DNA from: Candidatus Magnetobacterium casense | GTDB taxonomy: Bacteria > Nitrospirota > Thermodesulfovibrionia > Thermodesulfovibrionales > Magnetobacteriaceae | Assembly: GCF_000714715.1 (NCBI RefSeq) | Contig: NZ_JMFO01000027.1 | Coordinates: 1-44,418 of the forward strand | Direction of reading: 5' to 3' | Length of the DNA: 44,418 nt | In this document: piece after piece, positions 26,167-34,862 of the stretch | Layout: every line of letters begins with the position of its first letter | Position numbering within the stretch: the stretch's first letter is position 1 | Position numbers and translations under genes: made by a program | The notes under the pieces: generated by a model | What the model was told of the DNA's origin: nothing | What the model saw: the letters and a program-made list of their open reading frames with translations, nothing else | Databases searched by the model: none

Positions 26167-26754
26167 TTACTTTGCAAATGCCCTGAGTATGACAATCATA
26201 ACCGCTATCTGCCCTATCCAGAACAGAAACATCCACTTGGTGATATCTGCTTTAGTCTCTGAGAGTTTTTGCTCTAATTTGGCTACTTCAGTGGTGATAC
26301 GCTCATTGAGTCTTCCTTCCAGCGCCACCAGTTCGGCCCTCAACGAGGTTGACTCGGCCTTCATCCTACCTTCCAGCGCCACCATTTCAGTCCTCAATGC
26401 CGCTGACTCGGCTTTCATCCTACCTTCCAACGCCACTAATTCAGACTTTAACGAGTTTTCCAGCGCCACGATGTCGGCCTTCAACGCCGTTGAGTCGTTT
26501 TTCATCTCAGTCCTTAGCGCCGTTGAGTCGTTTTTCATCTCGGTTCTTAACGCCGTTGTGTCGGTTTTAATCTTGCCTTCGAGGATAATCAGATCGGCCT
26601 TTAATGAGCCTTCCAGCGCCATCAGGTCGGCCTTTGTTGCCATCTCGGTTTTTGCATGTTCGGCCACATCGTCAATTGCATCAATGATGGCAATAGTCCC
26701 ATCTTCCCCAATTTTGTCCTTGAGCAGGTTATACAGTTCTATCTTTCTATACAT
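26167..26754 (-). CDS. Tail-anchored coiled-coil protein with hendecad/18-residue repeats
   Basis: A 195-residue protein. The N-terminal 35 residues (YRKIELYNLLKDKIGEDGTI) are globular, and residues about 38-165 form a long coiled coil. The C-terminus has one membrane segment (WMFLFWIGQIAVMIVILRAF), so it should be tail-anchored in the inner membrane. The coil shows exact periodicities: two 11-residue units TEMKNDSTALR/TEMKNDSTALK, then two 18-residue units starting VALEGRMKAES, the latter equal to one hendecad plus one heptad. It resembles the DUF1640/Bdr-like coiled-coil proteins found widely in bacteria, whose function is unknown. The promoter lies so close that the mRNA should be leaderless. 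It stands alone on the minus strand between the LamG gene and the ligase-like gene. Confidence 0.75.
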   Translation of the reverse strand: MYRKIELYNLLKDKIGEDGTIAIIDAIDDVAEHAKTEMATKADLMALEGSLKADLIILEGKIKTDTTALRTEMKNDSTALRTEMKNDSTALKADIVALENSLKSELVALEGRMKAESAALRTEMVALEGRMKAESTSLRAELVALEGRLNERITTEVAKLEQKLSETKADITKWMFLFWIGQIAVMIVILRAFAK

Positions 26755-26761
26755 ATCATCT

Positions 26762-26791
26762 ATTGTACAATACTTGGTATAAAAAATTCAA
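26762..26791 (-). promoter_or_regulatory. Promoter of the coiled-coil gene
   Basis: Minus strand TTGAAT (26791-26786), 18-bp spacer, TACAAT (26767-26762), then 7 nt to the ATG at 26754, i.e. a leaderless arrangement. Confidence 0.6.
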
Positions 26792-26896
26792 GTGCAAAAA
26801 TCAAAAACGCGCTATAATATTGACATGGACAGGCAGGTAGCTTTATCATATAGCGATAACTCAAGTTTGAACCTACGCAGGAAGGGAGGGGGAGAT

Positions 26897-28348
26897 ATGG
26901 CTCTGACAACGATCATTGCGGCATTGATGGCGTTACTGGCGGGGATAGCCTATATGCTGTCGCCCCTCTACCTTGCGGTGATAGTTTGCGTACTGGCCCT
27001 TGCCTTCGTTGTGCTCAAGGGGCCAATGTGGGGGTTGCTCTTGACAACCTTTGTCTACAACATCGAAAATACCGCACTGCATATCCATATCGCCGACGGC
27101 AATGACCATGTTGACTACCCAGTCTATATCGTCTTTCTGCTTGTGACCCTGGCAGGGTGGGCAGTCCACAAGGCCTTCAATTACCGTCTTAAGAGACCAC
27201 CAACCCCACTTGACCTGCCTCTGCTGGCACTGTTTCTCTATCTGGGGGTCTCTCTGCTCTGGACGCCATCGTTTGTGCTGGGACTACACTTTTTCCTGCT
27301 GCTGTGTTTCAATATGCTCATGTTTTACCTGCTGACGGCAATAATAAAGACCACCAGGCAGTTAGAGCTTCTTATAATCTTTATGGCCGTATCGGCGCTG
27401 ATCCATACCGTATCGGTGTTTATCTCTCAGTGGTATACCCCACATGCAGAGCTTAGGATTGACAAGAACATTGTTCTGTCTTACTTTGCCCTGTGGCAGA
27501 TGGACTCCCGACCCTGGGGGCTTGGGGGAGGGCCTACGATGTCGGGGTTCGTAGTAGCGGTCATCATCTTCATGCTGGCCTTTATCGTTAATTCCACAGG
27601 GAAAAAGCGTATCGGCATTGCCGTTGTTACCATCCTGCTGTCCTATTCTATTGTACTGATGGGTGTCAGAGCGGCTTTTATTGCACTGATACCTGCCTTT
27701 GTCTTGTTCTTCCACCTGCATCCGGCATCGAGGGAGAGGTTTCTCCGATATGCCGTCTTGTGTGTTGCAACCATGCTGCTTATAGTAATAACGGCTACAC
27801 CCGGATTTATAGACCGTATGTTGGTAGGGTTTGGTTACAGGGGGGAACCTATATTTACAAAGAAAAGCTCTCAACACGATGCCAGCACTGCAAAGCTGTC
27901 CTCACAGAAGGAGGGGGTCACCGGGATGAAGATAAGAAAACAGATGTGGCTTGATGGCCTGCGTTACATGCAGGAGCACCCCCTGACGTTTGTAACGGGT
28001 ATGGGCATTGGTGGCCTTGTCCACGTCTCCCCCAACACCCCGCGTGAGATACACAGTCTGCTCCTTGCGTTTTTCTTTGACATGGGCATGGTGGGGATAC
28101 TCCTGCTGATCTATATCTGCTACGTTTTGTCAGGGGACATGTACGGCAAGCTTCACAAGCTTGATACCGGGCCATTGAGCGGACTCTTTGTGGCTTCTTG
28201 CGTAATGCTGCTAACCGTATTTGGGATTGAGGGGCTGGTGTGGTTTGACATCAATTCGCCGTCATCAAGATACGTGTGGTTTCTGCTGGGGCTACATGTG
28301 GCCATCATGGGGATCAAAGGGAAGGTTGAGGGTGGGGCAGCTACTTGA
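26897..28348 (+). CDS. O-antigen ligase/polymerase-like membrane protein
   Basis: From the ATG at 26897 (ribosome site GGGAGGGGGAG) the protein has 483 residues. A frame extending back to 26792 adds 35 non-hydrophobic residues that are probably not translated; a TATAAT at 26813-26818 even lies inside it. There are about 10-12 TM segments with a large non-membrane loop at about 325-375 (KKSSQHDASTAKLSSQKEGV). This is the layout of the Wzy_C/O-antigen ligase superfamily (WaaL, exopolysaccharide polymerases), where the loop faces the periplasm and takes part in glycan transfer. The MGVRAAFIALIPAF segment fits the conserved arginine-containing helix. The substrate glycan is unknown. A link with the exporter at 11-13 kb is possible but they are 13 kb apart. 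Its stop overlaps by 8 bp with that of the convergent cyclase. Confidence 0.78.
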   Translation: MALTTIIAALMALLAGIAYMLSPLYLAVIVCVLALAFVVLKGPMWGLLLTTFVYNIENTALHIHIADGNDHVDYPVYIVFLLVTLAGWAVHKAFNYRLKRPPTPLDLPLLALFLYLGVSLLWTPSFVLGLHFFLLLCFNMLMFYLLTAIIKTTRQLELLIIFMAVSALIHTVSVFISQWYTPHAELRIDKNIVLSYFALWQMDSRPWGLGGGPTMSGFVVAVIIFMLAFIVNSTGKKRIGIAVVTILLSYSIVLMGVRAAFIALIPAFVLFFHLHPASRERFLRYAVLCVATMLLIVITATPGFIDRMLVGFGYRGEPIFTKKSSQHDASTAKLSSQKEGVTGMKIRKQMWLDGLRYMQEHPLTFVTGMGIGGLVHVSPNTPREIHSLLLAFFFDMGMVGILLLIYICYVLSGDMYGKLHKLDTGPLSGLFVASCVMLLTVFGIEGLVWFDINSPSSRYVWFLLGLHVAIMGIKGKVEGGAAT

Positions 28349-30617
28349 TCGTGTGTGTAAAGACCTTGTCCCAGGTGTCACCGGGCACGTTCATCTGGAA
28401 ATAGTTGCAACGTCTCCTGTACAGGTCATACAAGACCACCTGACGATACCCGGTCAGCAGTTTAGAGAACAATTGCCCCGCTCTGACGAAGTCCAGGGCA
28501 TAGTACATATTCAGCGCCCCTGTAAACAGGGCAAGTTCCTCCTCAAGCTCCTCAGCCTGCTTTGCCGAGTAAGCCGTATACAATGTCACCGGTTGTTGTT
28601 TGCCCTTGACCCTGACCCTGTCGATCTCAACGAACCTGAACTTGATGCCCGATTGTGCGTCAACACTGCCCTGTATTGCGTCACTGACCAGGAGGCTCAA
28701 ACCGTAGGTCTTGGTAAGGCCCTCGATGCGTGAGGCGAGATTGACGTTGTCTCCGATTATTGTGTAGTTGAATAGGTCTTGCGACCCCATGTTGCCCACC
28801 ATGGCCACGCCGCTGTGCAGACCGATGCCAATTTGCAGCTCAAGGCCAAAACGTCCCTTGAAGTCAACGTTTAACCTCTCAAGTTCGCTCAACATCTCCA
28901 ATGCAGCCGTCACCGCACAGCTCTGGTGGTTGTCAATGCTTACGGGGGCGTTCCAAAAGGCCATGATGGCATCCCCTATAAACTTGTCCAGGGTGCCCTT
29001 GTTGCCCTTGACAATGCCCGTCATGGGTGTAAAATAGCCTCTTAAGAGTGCACTGATATCGGTAGGGGACATCCGTTCACTGATGGCGGTGAAGCCCCGT
29101 ATATCGCTAAACAGTATGGAGACGGTTCTCTCTTCGCCCTGAAGTGCGAGTTGTTGCGGGTTTCTGACCAGTTCGTCAACCACGGCGCCTGAGACGTACT
29201 TGGAAAACGCATGGTGGAGAAAACGCCTGTCGGACTCCTCCTTCCTGAATTTCAGGATAGTCAGTACCATAAAATTATTGTTCAAAGTCAAAAGCGGCAC
29301 AAGTGGTGAAAGATAAACCCCATTGGCACGCATAATGCCTTTGGCACCAAACCATAACGCCAGCATTATCAGTATCAATACAGGGACGCTCTTATAAATT
29401 CTCAGGTATGCAAAGAGCGCCGTTGACACAAACCCAACAAGCAATGTTATCAAGACCTCGGCACCAATGGCCCAACCAGGTTTAACGATGAAGTCACCCC
29501 TGAGTATGGTGTCTACAACCGTGGCATGGACCTCAACACCGGGGTAAAACTGATCAAAGGGCGTTGAACGAATATCCATTAATCCCAACGCGGATGAACC
29601 CACAAAGGCAATCTTACCCTCAAGGGCATCCGGTGGCAGGTTGCCGAGCATAACGTCTGCGGCTGAATAGAAAGGAATGGTCTTGCGCCCACCCCTGTAG
29701 TGGATGAGCATGTTGCCCGTGGCGTCAACGGGGATGGTTATCCCGCCTGCACGGATGGATTCGATACCGTTTTTGTCGCGTTTTATGCTCACCTGAGCGT
29801 TGTCCGCACTGTGGAGAAACGTGGCAAGGGCCAGGTTTGGGTAGTACCTTCCCTGCCGCTGTGTCACCAGGGGCACCCTGCGAAATATGCCGTCCCGATC
29901 GTTTGCCGCGTTAAAAAATCCGGAAGCCTTTGCCGCCTCCGATAATTCCGGCAGGTTACAGAGCACGTCATTTGGTTCGTTGTTGGTCTGCTGCATACTG
30001 TCGATAGTATCAATGGTGGCTGCCTTTAAGGGATGCAAGAGGCATTCCTGTTTATGTTTGCCGGGTTGACCATCAAAGATGAACTTGTATCCGAGTATAA
30101 AATGCCCATTTTTCAGTGTGTTTGCCAACACCTTGTCGTAATCCATCAGGGCATCGGGCATGTTGATGAAACCAACATCGAGGTCGAGGTCGGTCTTAAG
30201 GGTGTGTTTCAGGATTACTGGAGATGTGCGGTCTCGCTCTGAAAACACTATGTCGATACCAACTGCCGATACTCCCAGCGACTTTAACCGCTCAAGCAAG
30301 AGGGCAACCCTGTAACGCGGCCATGGCCACTGCCCGTATTGCAGCATACTCTTGTCGTCTATGTCAATGATAACCGGCACACCGCTTGTCTTACTGGAAT
30401 GCACAGACATCAGTATGGTATCATAGAGCTTACCGCTGATGAATCTTATAAAGACAGGCGGATATATTACAAGCAGCGTGCATAATATTGAAAGCCCGAT
30501 ACCCAGAATAAGCAGATGCAGGTTCTTTCCCTTGGCTGTTTCAGGTTTCCGCAATGTAGGGAGTCTCCGTAGAGCGAAATCTGCTATAAATATATATAGC
30601 CATAAGGAATGGTTCAA
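28341..30617 (-). CDS. CHASE2-domain class III adenylate/guanylate cyclase
   Basis: A membrane-bound nucleotidyl cyclase, 758 residues from ATG 30617. A TTG at 30554 with GGAG upstream would give 737 residues and a shorter overlap with the previous gene, and may be the true start. Order: TM about 32-54, extracytoplasmic CHASE2 sensor about 60-360 (VIIDIDDKSMLQYGQWPWPR), three TM segments about 365-440, then the catalytic domain about 490-670. Metal-binding aspartates are in SILFSDIRGFT and DKFIGDAIMAFW, and transition-state contacts are in the NYTIIGDNVNLASRIEG helix. cAMP versus cGMP cannot be decided. FecR, OmpA and CHASE2-cyclase genes commonly occur together; here they are separated by the exosortase module. 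The C-terminal 60 residues carry a short helical extension. Confidence 0.9.
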   Translation of the reverse strand: MNHSLWLYIFIADFALRRLPTLRKPETAKGKNLHLLILGIGLSILCTLLVIYPPVFIRFISGKLYDTILMSVHSSKTSGVPVIIDIDDKSMLQYGQWPWPRYRVALLLERLKSLGVSAVGIDIVFSERDRTSPVILKHTLKTDLDLDVGFINMPDALMDYDKVLANTLKNGHFILGYKFIFDGQPGKHKQECLLHPLKAATIDTIDSMQQTNNEPNDVLCNLPELSEAAKASGFFNAANDRDGIFRRVPLVTQRQGRYYPNLALATFLHSADNAQVSIKRDKNGIESIRAGGITIPVDATGNMLIHYRGGRKTIPFYSAADVMLGNLPPDALEGKIAFVGSSALGLMDIRSTPFDQFYPGVEVHATVVDTILRGDFIVKPGWAIGAEVLITLLVGFVSTALFAYLRIYKSVPVLILIMLALWFGAKGIMRANGVYLSPLVPLLTLNNNFMVLTILKFRKEESDRRFLHHAFSKYVSGAVVDELVRNPQQLALQGEERTVSILFSDIRGFTAISERMSPTDISALLRGYFTPMTGIVKGNKGTLDKFIGDAIMAFWNAPVSIDNHQSCAVTAALEMLSELERLNVDFKGRFGLELQIGIGLHSGVAMVGNMGSQDLFNYTIIGDNVNLASRIEGLTKTYGLSLLVSDAIQGSVDAQSGIKFRFVEIDRVRVKGKQQPVTLYTAYSAKQAEELEEELALFTGALNMYYALDFVRAGQLFSKLLTGYRQVVLYDLYRRRCNYFQMNVPGDTWDKVFTHTIK

Positions 30618-31152
30618 ATCTTATGATCATTGCTTCAAGGAATTCGAACAATAACTTGTCTACGTTTAATAAAAACATTCCTAATGCGTATGTAGTATAA
30701 ATACCTGCCTTGATGAGATCATCAGCAAGATGAAACACACCACCGAAATATAGATAGCATAAATGAGTACAAACAACCAAACATAACGATTCCATTACCA
30801 CTCTGCCTCTTTTTCTTATATGCGGCAACAGGGTTACAACAATTGCCATTGTCAAAGGCATGTTATACGTATAAGTAGAAGTATTAACATGTAGATTAAA
30901 TCTCTTATTGTAGACATGTCTCACCGGTTCAAAGGTTGACTTTACTACACCATTTTCTGTGTCGGTTTTAATAAAGTTGACTCCTCCAACAGTTAATGAC
31001 ACAAGATTGAATGATATGTGCGTAAGCCCTATTGCATAGTAATCCTTTAACCAAATCCAGACAGACAACAGAAACAAAAAGGATACCAGGAACATTAATA
31101 CGGTCCTCAGGTAAAATCCCTTATTTTGAAAGCTGCCCGTTTTTTCTGACAT
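30541..31152 (-). CDS. Exosortase H-associated membrane protein
   Basis: A 203-residue inner-membrane protein if started at ATG 31152. A frame from 31191 would overlap the exosortase gene by 71 bp and is less likely. It has a TM at about 17-36, a central periplasmic segment with aromatic and basic residues, and then three to four TM segments. Position directly after an XrtH-type exosortase, size and topology match the XrtH-associated protein family, although I recognise it mostly by context. It probably works with the exosortase in processing sorted proteins. Its stop overlaps the start of the cyclase gene, so the string is translationally coupled. Confidence 0.65.
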   Translation of the reverse strand: MSEKTGSFQNKGFYLRTVLMFLVSFLFLLSVWIWLKDYYAIGLTHISFNLVSLTVGGVNFIKTDTENGVVKSTFEPVRHVYNKRFNLHVNTSTYTYNMPLTMAIVVTLLPHIRKRGRVVMESLCLVVCTHLCYLYFGGVFHLADDLIKAGIYTTYALGMFLLNVDKLLFEFLEAMIIRFEPFLMAIYIYSRFRSTETPYIAET

Positions 31153-31645
31153 AGCTCGAAAAAATGAAGAATAGGGCAAGGGATATGGCAATCATAACCC
31201 CTTGAGCAACATAGAGATGAACGATATCGAATATATCTTTAAAGTATATCCCCGTAAGTCCCAGAGCAACTATTCTTATGACATTGAGTAACTGTATAAT
31301 GACAAACCCTGTCACTATTGCCACTAACCTCTGCCTCCAGGTAGCAGGATAGGCTACTATCGCAATGGAGTAAATCATTACAGACTCAAGGCCACTACAG
31401 CCAAATTTCACTTCCATGGCAAATGTGGACAACCTCAATATGCTGCCATTGCACGAATGTGGGATGCTTAATATATTTAGAACCTTTGACGTCATAATAA
31501 CTATGCTCTCATTGTATACTTTGTTTACATCAAAGACGTTTTTTACAGCATTTACGCTCATTAACAGAAAAAATAAAAACATCAGTGTCGCATACACAAG
31601 CACAAAACGCTTTATAGCAAAAGCATTGTCCGAGTTCAAACTCAA
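31121..31645 (-). CDS. xrtH: Exosortase, XrtH type
   Basis: A 174-residue membrane-embedded cysteine transpeptidase/protease, the short form typical of exosortase H. The catalytic triad is visible: Cys83 in KFGCSGLES, Arg124 in NVIRI and His143 in DIVHLYVAQ. TM segments lie at about 14-33, 86-104, 107-132 and 144-164. Exosortases cleave C-terminal sorting signals at the outer face of the inner membrane. XrtH is the dedicated enzyme for IPTL-CTERM signals. The start is a TTG at 31645 with a strong GGAGG 8 nt before it, located inside the end of the oxidoreductase gene region (18 bp gap). The likely substrate in the same operon is the 74-residue protein at 33887-34111. Confidence 0.88.
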   Translation of the reverse strand: MSLNSDNAFAIKRFVLVYATLMFLFFLLMSVNAVKNVFDVNKVYNESIVIMTSKVLNILSIPHSCNGSILRLSTFAMEVKFGCSGLESVMIYSIAIVAYPATWRQRLVAIVTGFVIIQLLNVIRIVALGLTGIYFKDIFDIVHLYVAQGVMIAISLALFFIFSSYVRKNGQLSK

Positions 31646-31663
31646 GTCAAAAGCCTCCGGTAT

Positions 31664-33337
31664 TCAATATTTACTCTTAAGTTCATCTATATATTCAGCC
31701 GTTCTGATGGCTAATGCCTCAATTGTCAGACTCGGAGATGCTCCGCCCCCAGAGCTTGGAAATACGCTGCTATCGACCACGAAAAGATTGCGCCAGCGAT
31801 GGCTTTGACAAAACTGATTTACAACCGAGTCTTGGGGCCTGTTACCCATTTTGCAAGTGCCAAAGACGTGGGTAGAGTTGAAGTTATCGTAGGTGCTGTA
31901 GACTTCCGCAATATTGCTTACCCCAGAGGCAATGAGTATTTCACGAGACATATCAAGCATAAACTTGAGTCTCATCAAATCCATTTCATTGAGGTATGAA
32001 TTAATTCGTGGCAATGGTAAACCAAACTCATCCGTTTTAATTGGGGCGAGGTCTACGTAAGAGTATTCATTGGGTATAAATTCACCAATGGCACCAACGC
32101 TTAATAAATTGCCAAAACTCCTCCGCATCTGTTGCTTATGTTGCTTGCCCCACCCCTTTGCAACCTTTTGAGCATAACTGATGGGTCCATAAAACCCCAG
32201 CTCAAGGGTAGAGTGAGTGAACCGACATCCACCTAATACGCCTTGTATAGCGTCAGGATTGCTGTAGTCCCAACAAATTGCATCAGCCGGTGTGCCGCGA
32301 TAGCTCTTCAACTGCTCCGGATGCAAGCCAGATACACTGCAATAAAGGGTTTCCATGAAATTTCTGCCAACCATGCCGGATTCATTACACAAGCCATCGG
32401 GGGCATAGCGATTCCTTGACAGTAACAAGAGTCGGGGTGTTTCCACTGCCCCACATGAAACAACAAAAACATGACCTCTCTCCCTTTGGAAGTCCCCATT
32501 AGCATCTATGTAATGCACTCTCTTTATCCTATCATCAGATGCGGCTTCAATGTATACAACGTTGCATAAAGTTCTAAGCATGCAGTAACCGGAATCTAAT
32601 GCCTTGCGTACAAAGGTAACGTCGGCACTACCCTTGTCCATCCGCTGGCATCCAAGTTGACAGCATCCACAGTAATTACACAAAGGTCGCCCATCGTAAG
32701 ACTCTGACAGGATGGCAAGTGAATTCGGGATAAAGCTCAGACCAAGTTTAAGTGCGCCGTCCCTTATTTTTGATCCCCCATAACTTATCTTGTGTGCTGC
32801 AAGCGGATAAGGTTTACTGCGATACCGTACCGAGTCTCCATCCGAAGCACCCGATACCCCTGTAACGTCTTCGGCAATGCAATAATAGCGTTCCAGTTCG
32901 TCGTAATCAAACGGCCAGTCAGAGGCAACTCCAAAATGGCTCTTTAGCTTCATTGCCCTGGGGTTTAATCTATGGGCTTCGCCACTGAATGCCAGTGTGC
33001 TACCCCCTACTCCTCTTATATGGTGATACTTACCTGCCATTCTATAACCGGTATTGTTTACCTTGCCAAAAACATTATTAACACTTGAGAGATTCCTGAA
33101 TCTCTCATCCAACCTTTGCATTAAACCAAACGTATATTTACCCTTGTGCCCCTCTTTTTCCGGGAAACCATCTTGTTCCCATTGAGGTTTATCTGTAACA
33201 TAGTCTGTACTTGGATTATACGCCGGGCCGGATTCGAGCATCAGCACCTTGAGCTTGAGCCTTGAAAGTGCCCATGCAGCAGCGGCACCACCGGCCCCTG
33301 TCCCCACAACAATAGCGTCAAAGGCTGGTTCATTCAT
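31664..33337 (-). CDS. GMC-type FAD oxidoreductase
   Basis: A 557-residue flavoprotein. It has N-terminal FAD-binding Rossmann motif IVVGTGAGGAAAAWAL (about 10-25) and an acidic second-strand end (LESGP). A cysteine-rich segment CNYCGCCQLGC lies at about 216-226. The C-terminal GMC signature region reads STHVFGTCKMG, then VVDSSVFPSSGGGASPSLT (His and Asn/Ser catalytic area). This is the large subunit type that pairs with a Tat-exported gluconate-2-dehydrogenase-like small subunit to oxidise alcohols or sugars in the periplasm and pass electrons on to the respiratory chain. The small subunit is the gene just before it, with an ATGA overlap. No cytochrome c subunit is present, so the electron acceptor is unknown. 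Its place between a sortable small protein and an exosortase is unusual. Confidence 0.85.
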   Translation of the reverse strand: MNEPAFDAIVVGTGAGGAAAAWALSRLKLKVLMLESGPAYNPSTDYVTDKPQWEQDGFPEKEGHKGKYTFGLMQRLDERFRNLSSVNNVFGKVNNTGYRMAGKYHHIRGVGGSTLAFSGEAHRLNPRAMKLKSHFGVASDWPFDYDELERYYCIAEDVTGVSGASDGDSVRYRSKPYPLAAHKISYGGSKIRDGALKLGLSFIPNSLAILSESYDGRPLCNYCGCCQLGCQRMDKGSADVTFVRKALDSGYCMLRTLCNVVYIEAASDDRIKRVHYIDANGDFQRERGHVFVVSCGAVETPRLLLLSRNRYAPDGLCNESGMVGRNFMETLYCSVSGLHPEQLKSYRGTPADAICWDYSNPDAIQGVLGGCRFTHSTLELGFYGPISYAQKVAKGWGKQHKQQMRRSFGNLLSVGAIGEFIPNEYSYVDLAPIKTDEFGLPLPRINSYLNEMDLMRLKFMLDMSREILIASGVSNIAEVYSTYDNFNSTHVFGTCKMGNRPQDSVVNQFCQSHRWRNLFVVDSSVFPSSGGGASPSLTIEALAIRTAEYIDELKSKY

Positions 33338-33852
33338 GGACTGAAGCCAGGCGGTTTTGAATGATCGGGAAATCCTGAAGGCTGTGGCGGGCCGTCATAG
33401 TCAATGGATTTCCAACTCAGGGGATTGCCGTAATAGTAAAAAAATGTTTCTCTGCGCAACCGTTCAAAAAAAATAGCCGGTAACGATCCCTCTGAACTCT
33501 CTGCAGCAAAGGAGACTATTTTCTGGCGCATACTTTCATCCAAAAGATGAAACAGTCTGATGCCGAATAAGCTCTTAGCTTGCTTGTCAAGCCAATCACA
33601 GCCCCTCCACAACAGTGCAAGGAACCTTCTATCTCTTGCTGACTTAGCTACAATTGCAATATCAACACGGAGAGCAGATGCCGAAGGACTCTCATCGGCA
33701 GGGATAATAACATCGAGAAAGGCCTTCAGCGTATGTCTCTTGTCCTCTGTCAACGTGGATGGTAAATAATCTCTTTTTAACGCGTACCCTGAATATCCAA
33801 GTAAACAAATCCCCGTAAGACTTCTGAGAAATTTCCTTCGGCTATAGGTCAT
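33334..33852 (-). CDS. Tat-exported gluconate 2-dehydrogenase subunit 3-like protein
   Basis: A 172-residue protein starting with a twin-arginine signal (MTYSRRKFLRSLTGICLLGY; SRRKFL motif). The mature part fits the Gluconate_2-dh3 family: TLKAFLDVIIPADESPSAS, a helical middle, and the C-terminal FFYYYGNPLSWKSIDYDGPPQP. In known complexes this small subunit carries the flavoprotein subunit across the membrane via Tat by piggy-back transport. Here the flavoprotein is the next gene, overlapping by 4 bp, and lacks its own signal peptide, which agrees. Confidence 0.85.
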   Translation of the reverse strand: MTYSRRKFLRSLTGICLLGYSGYALKRDYLPSTLTEDKRHTLKAFLDVIIPADESPSASALRVDIAIVAKSARDRRFLALLWRGCDWLDKQAKSLFGIRLFHLLDESMRQKIVSFAAESSEGSLPAIFFERLRRETFFYYYGNPLSWKSIDYDGPPQPSGFPDHSKPPGFSP

Positions 33853-33886
33853 TAAAGTAGTTTATGCACTATCCCTGCCATGAGTA

Positions 33887-34111
33887 CTATTTACCGCTTC
33901 TTGCCCTGAGCAACATATAAACCCCGCCGACCCCGGCAGCCACAGCATACAACCCTTGTCCTACATCACCCATTGCAGGTACTGGTGTTGGCGGTGTACC
34001 AGCCATTGTTGGTGCAACCCACAATAAGGTGTTAAGCAGTGAAAAGAAAATAGCCGCGCCTAACAACCAGAGACGGCGTTTCAATTTATCATGGTGTTTT
34101 TCGTAACTCAT
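33887..34111 (-). CDS. 74-residue protein with exosortase-like C-terminal sorting signal
   Basis: A tiny protein with an N-terminal signal anchor (basic SYEKHHDKLKRR, hydrophobic LWLLGAAIFFSLLNTLLW) and a mature region of only about 10-15 residues (PTMAGTPPT). A tail follows that reads PVPAMGDVG, then a membrane stretch GLYAVAAGVGGVYMLL and RARSGK. The order motif, TM, Arg-rich end is that of PEP-CTERM/IPTL-CTERM sorting signals. PVPAMGDVG corresponds to IPTLSEWG with changes. It has an AGGAGG ribosome site and is 34 bp before the Tat subunit gene, in the same operon as XrtH. I infer it to be the dedicated substrate of the exosortase. A plain small membrane protein with two TM segments is the alternative. 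Confidence 0.7.
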   Translation of the reverse strand: MSYEKHHDKLKRRLWLLGAAIFFSLLNTLLWVAPTMAGTPPTPVPAMGDVGQGLYAVAAGVGGVYMLLRARSGK

Positions 34112-34202
34112 TTCGTGTCCTCCTAATTTTTTAGCTTTAAAGCAAAGCCAATGTTACATAAAACATACTCTTTTAGCTTCCATATTCAACAACGTGATGT
34201 GG

Positions 34203-34862
34203 TTATCTGACTGTGACCTCTACACGGCGATTGCGTGGTTCATCTACGTTGTCTGCTGTTGGTACCAGGGGATTGTCTTTTCCGTGTGACTCGATTTCAA
34301 GGTTTGCCGGGTCCACGTCGTGTTCTGTTAAATACTTGCTTATACTCTGTGCTCGCTTTAGGGATAGCTTGTAGTTGTATTCCTTGGAACCGGATGTATC
34401 CGTGTGTCCAATTACGCTGATATCCGTTGATTGCAGCCTGCGTACTGACTCAAGCACCTTTGGTAATAATGCTGCCGACTCCTTCGTTAACTCCACGGAA
34501 TCGTGTTTAAAGTGTATCATAAACCTTTCAGGGGCCTTAGGCAGTGCGTTTAAGGCGCTGCCAAATATCTCCTGTATCTGTTGTGGTTGCATCTCCTGGG
34601 ACTGACTTGGAGCGGTATTGGCATCCCTCACCCCCGTGAAGTGATCAGCGCTGTCTATTACCTGTACACCACCGCTGTTTGACACCTCAATGCTGCCGAC
34701 CTTGCCATCGTCAGACAAAAGGGTAAAGATGGCGGCGTTTTTTACCGGTTTGACTTCCTCCTTCTTTACCTCCTTTGCACATGATACAAGCACGGCCAAT
34801 ACGGATAACAAAATCGCCAGTCTGCCAATCATCTTAGACACCATTACTTTTTGCAATTTCAT
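34203..34862 (-). CDS. OmpA-family outer-membrane lipoprotein
   Basis: A 219-residue lipoprotein. The signal peptide ends in a lipobox LAVLVSC (Cys28), followed by a lysine/glutamate-rich linker. Residues about 40-95 form a small unassigned domain. The C-terminal OmpA-like peptidoglycan-binding domain (about 110-219) has SVIGHTDTSGSKEYNYKLS, KRAQSISKYL and the closing PRNRRVEVTV. It should tether the outer membrane to the cell wall. The start overlaps the stop of the FecR-domain gene (ATGA), so the two are coupled. FecR-OmpA-CHASE2 cyclase sets recur in several phyla, but their job is not established. Confidence 0.9.
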   Translation of the reverse strand: MKLQKVMVSKMIGRLAILLSVLAVLVSCAKEVKKEEVKPVKNAAIFTLLSDDGKVGSIEVSNSGGVQVIDSADHFTGVRDANTAPSQSQEMQPQQIQEIFGSALNALPKAPERFMIHFKHDSVELTKESAALLPKVLESVRRLQSTDISVIGHTDTSGSKEYNYKLSLKRAQSISKYLTEHDVDPANLEIESHGKDNPLVPTADNVDEPRNRRVEVTVR

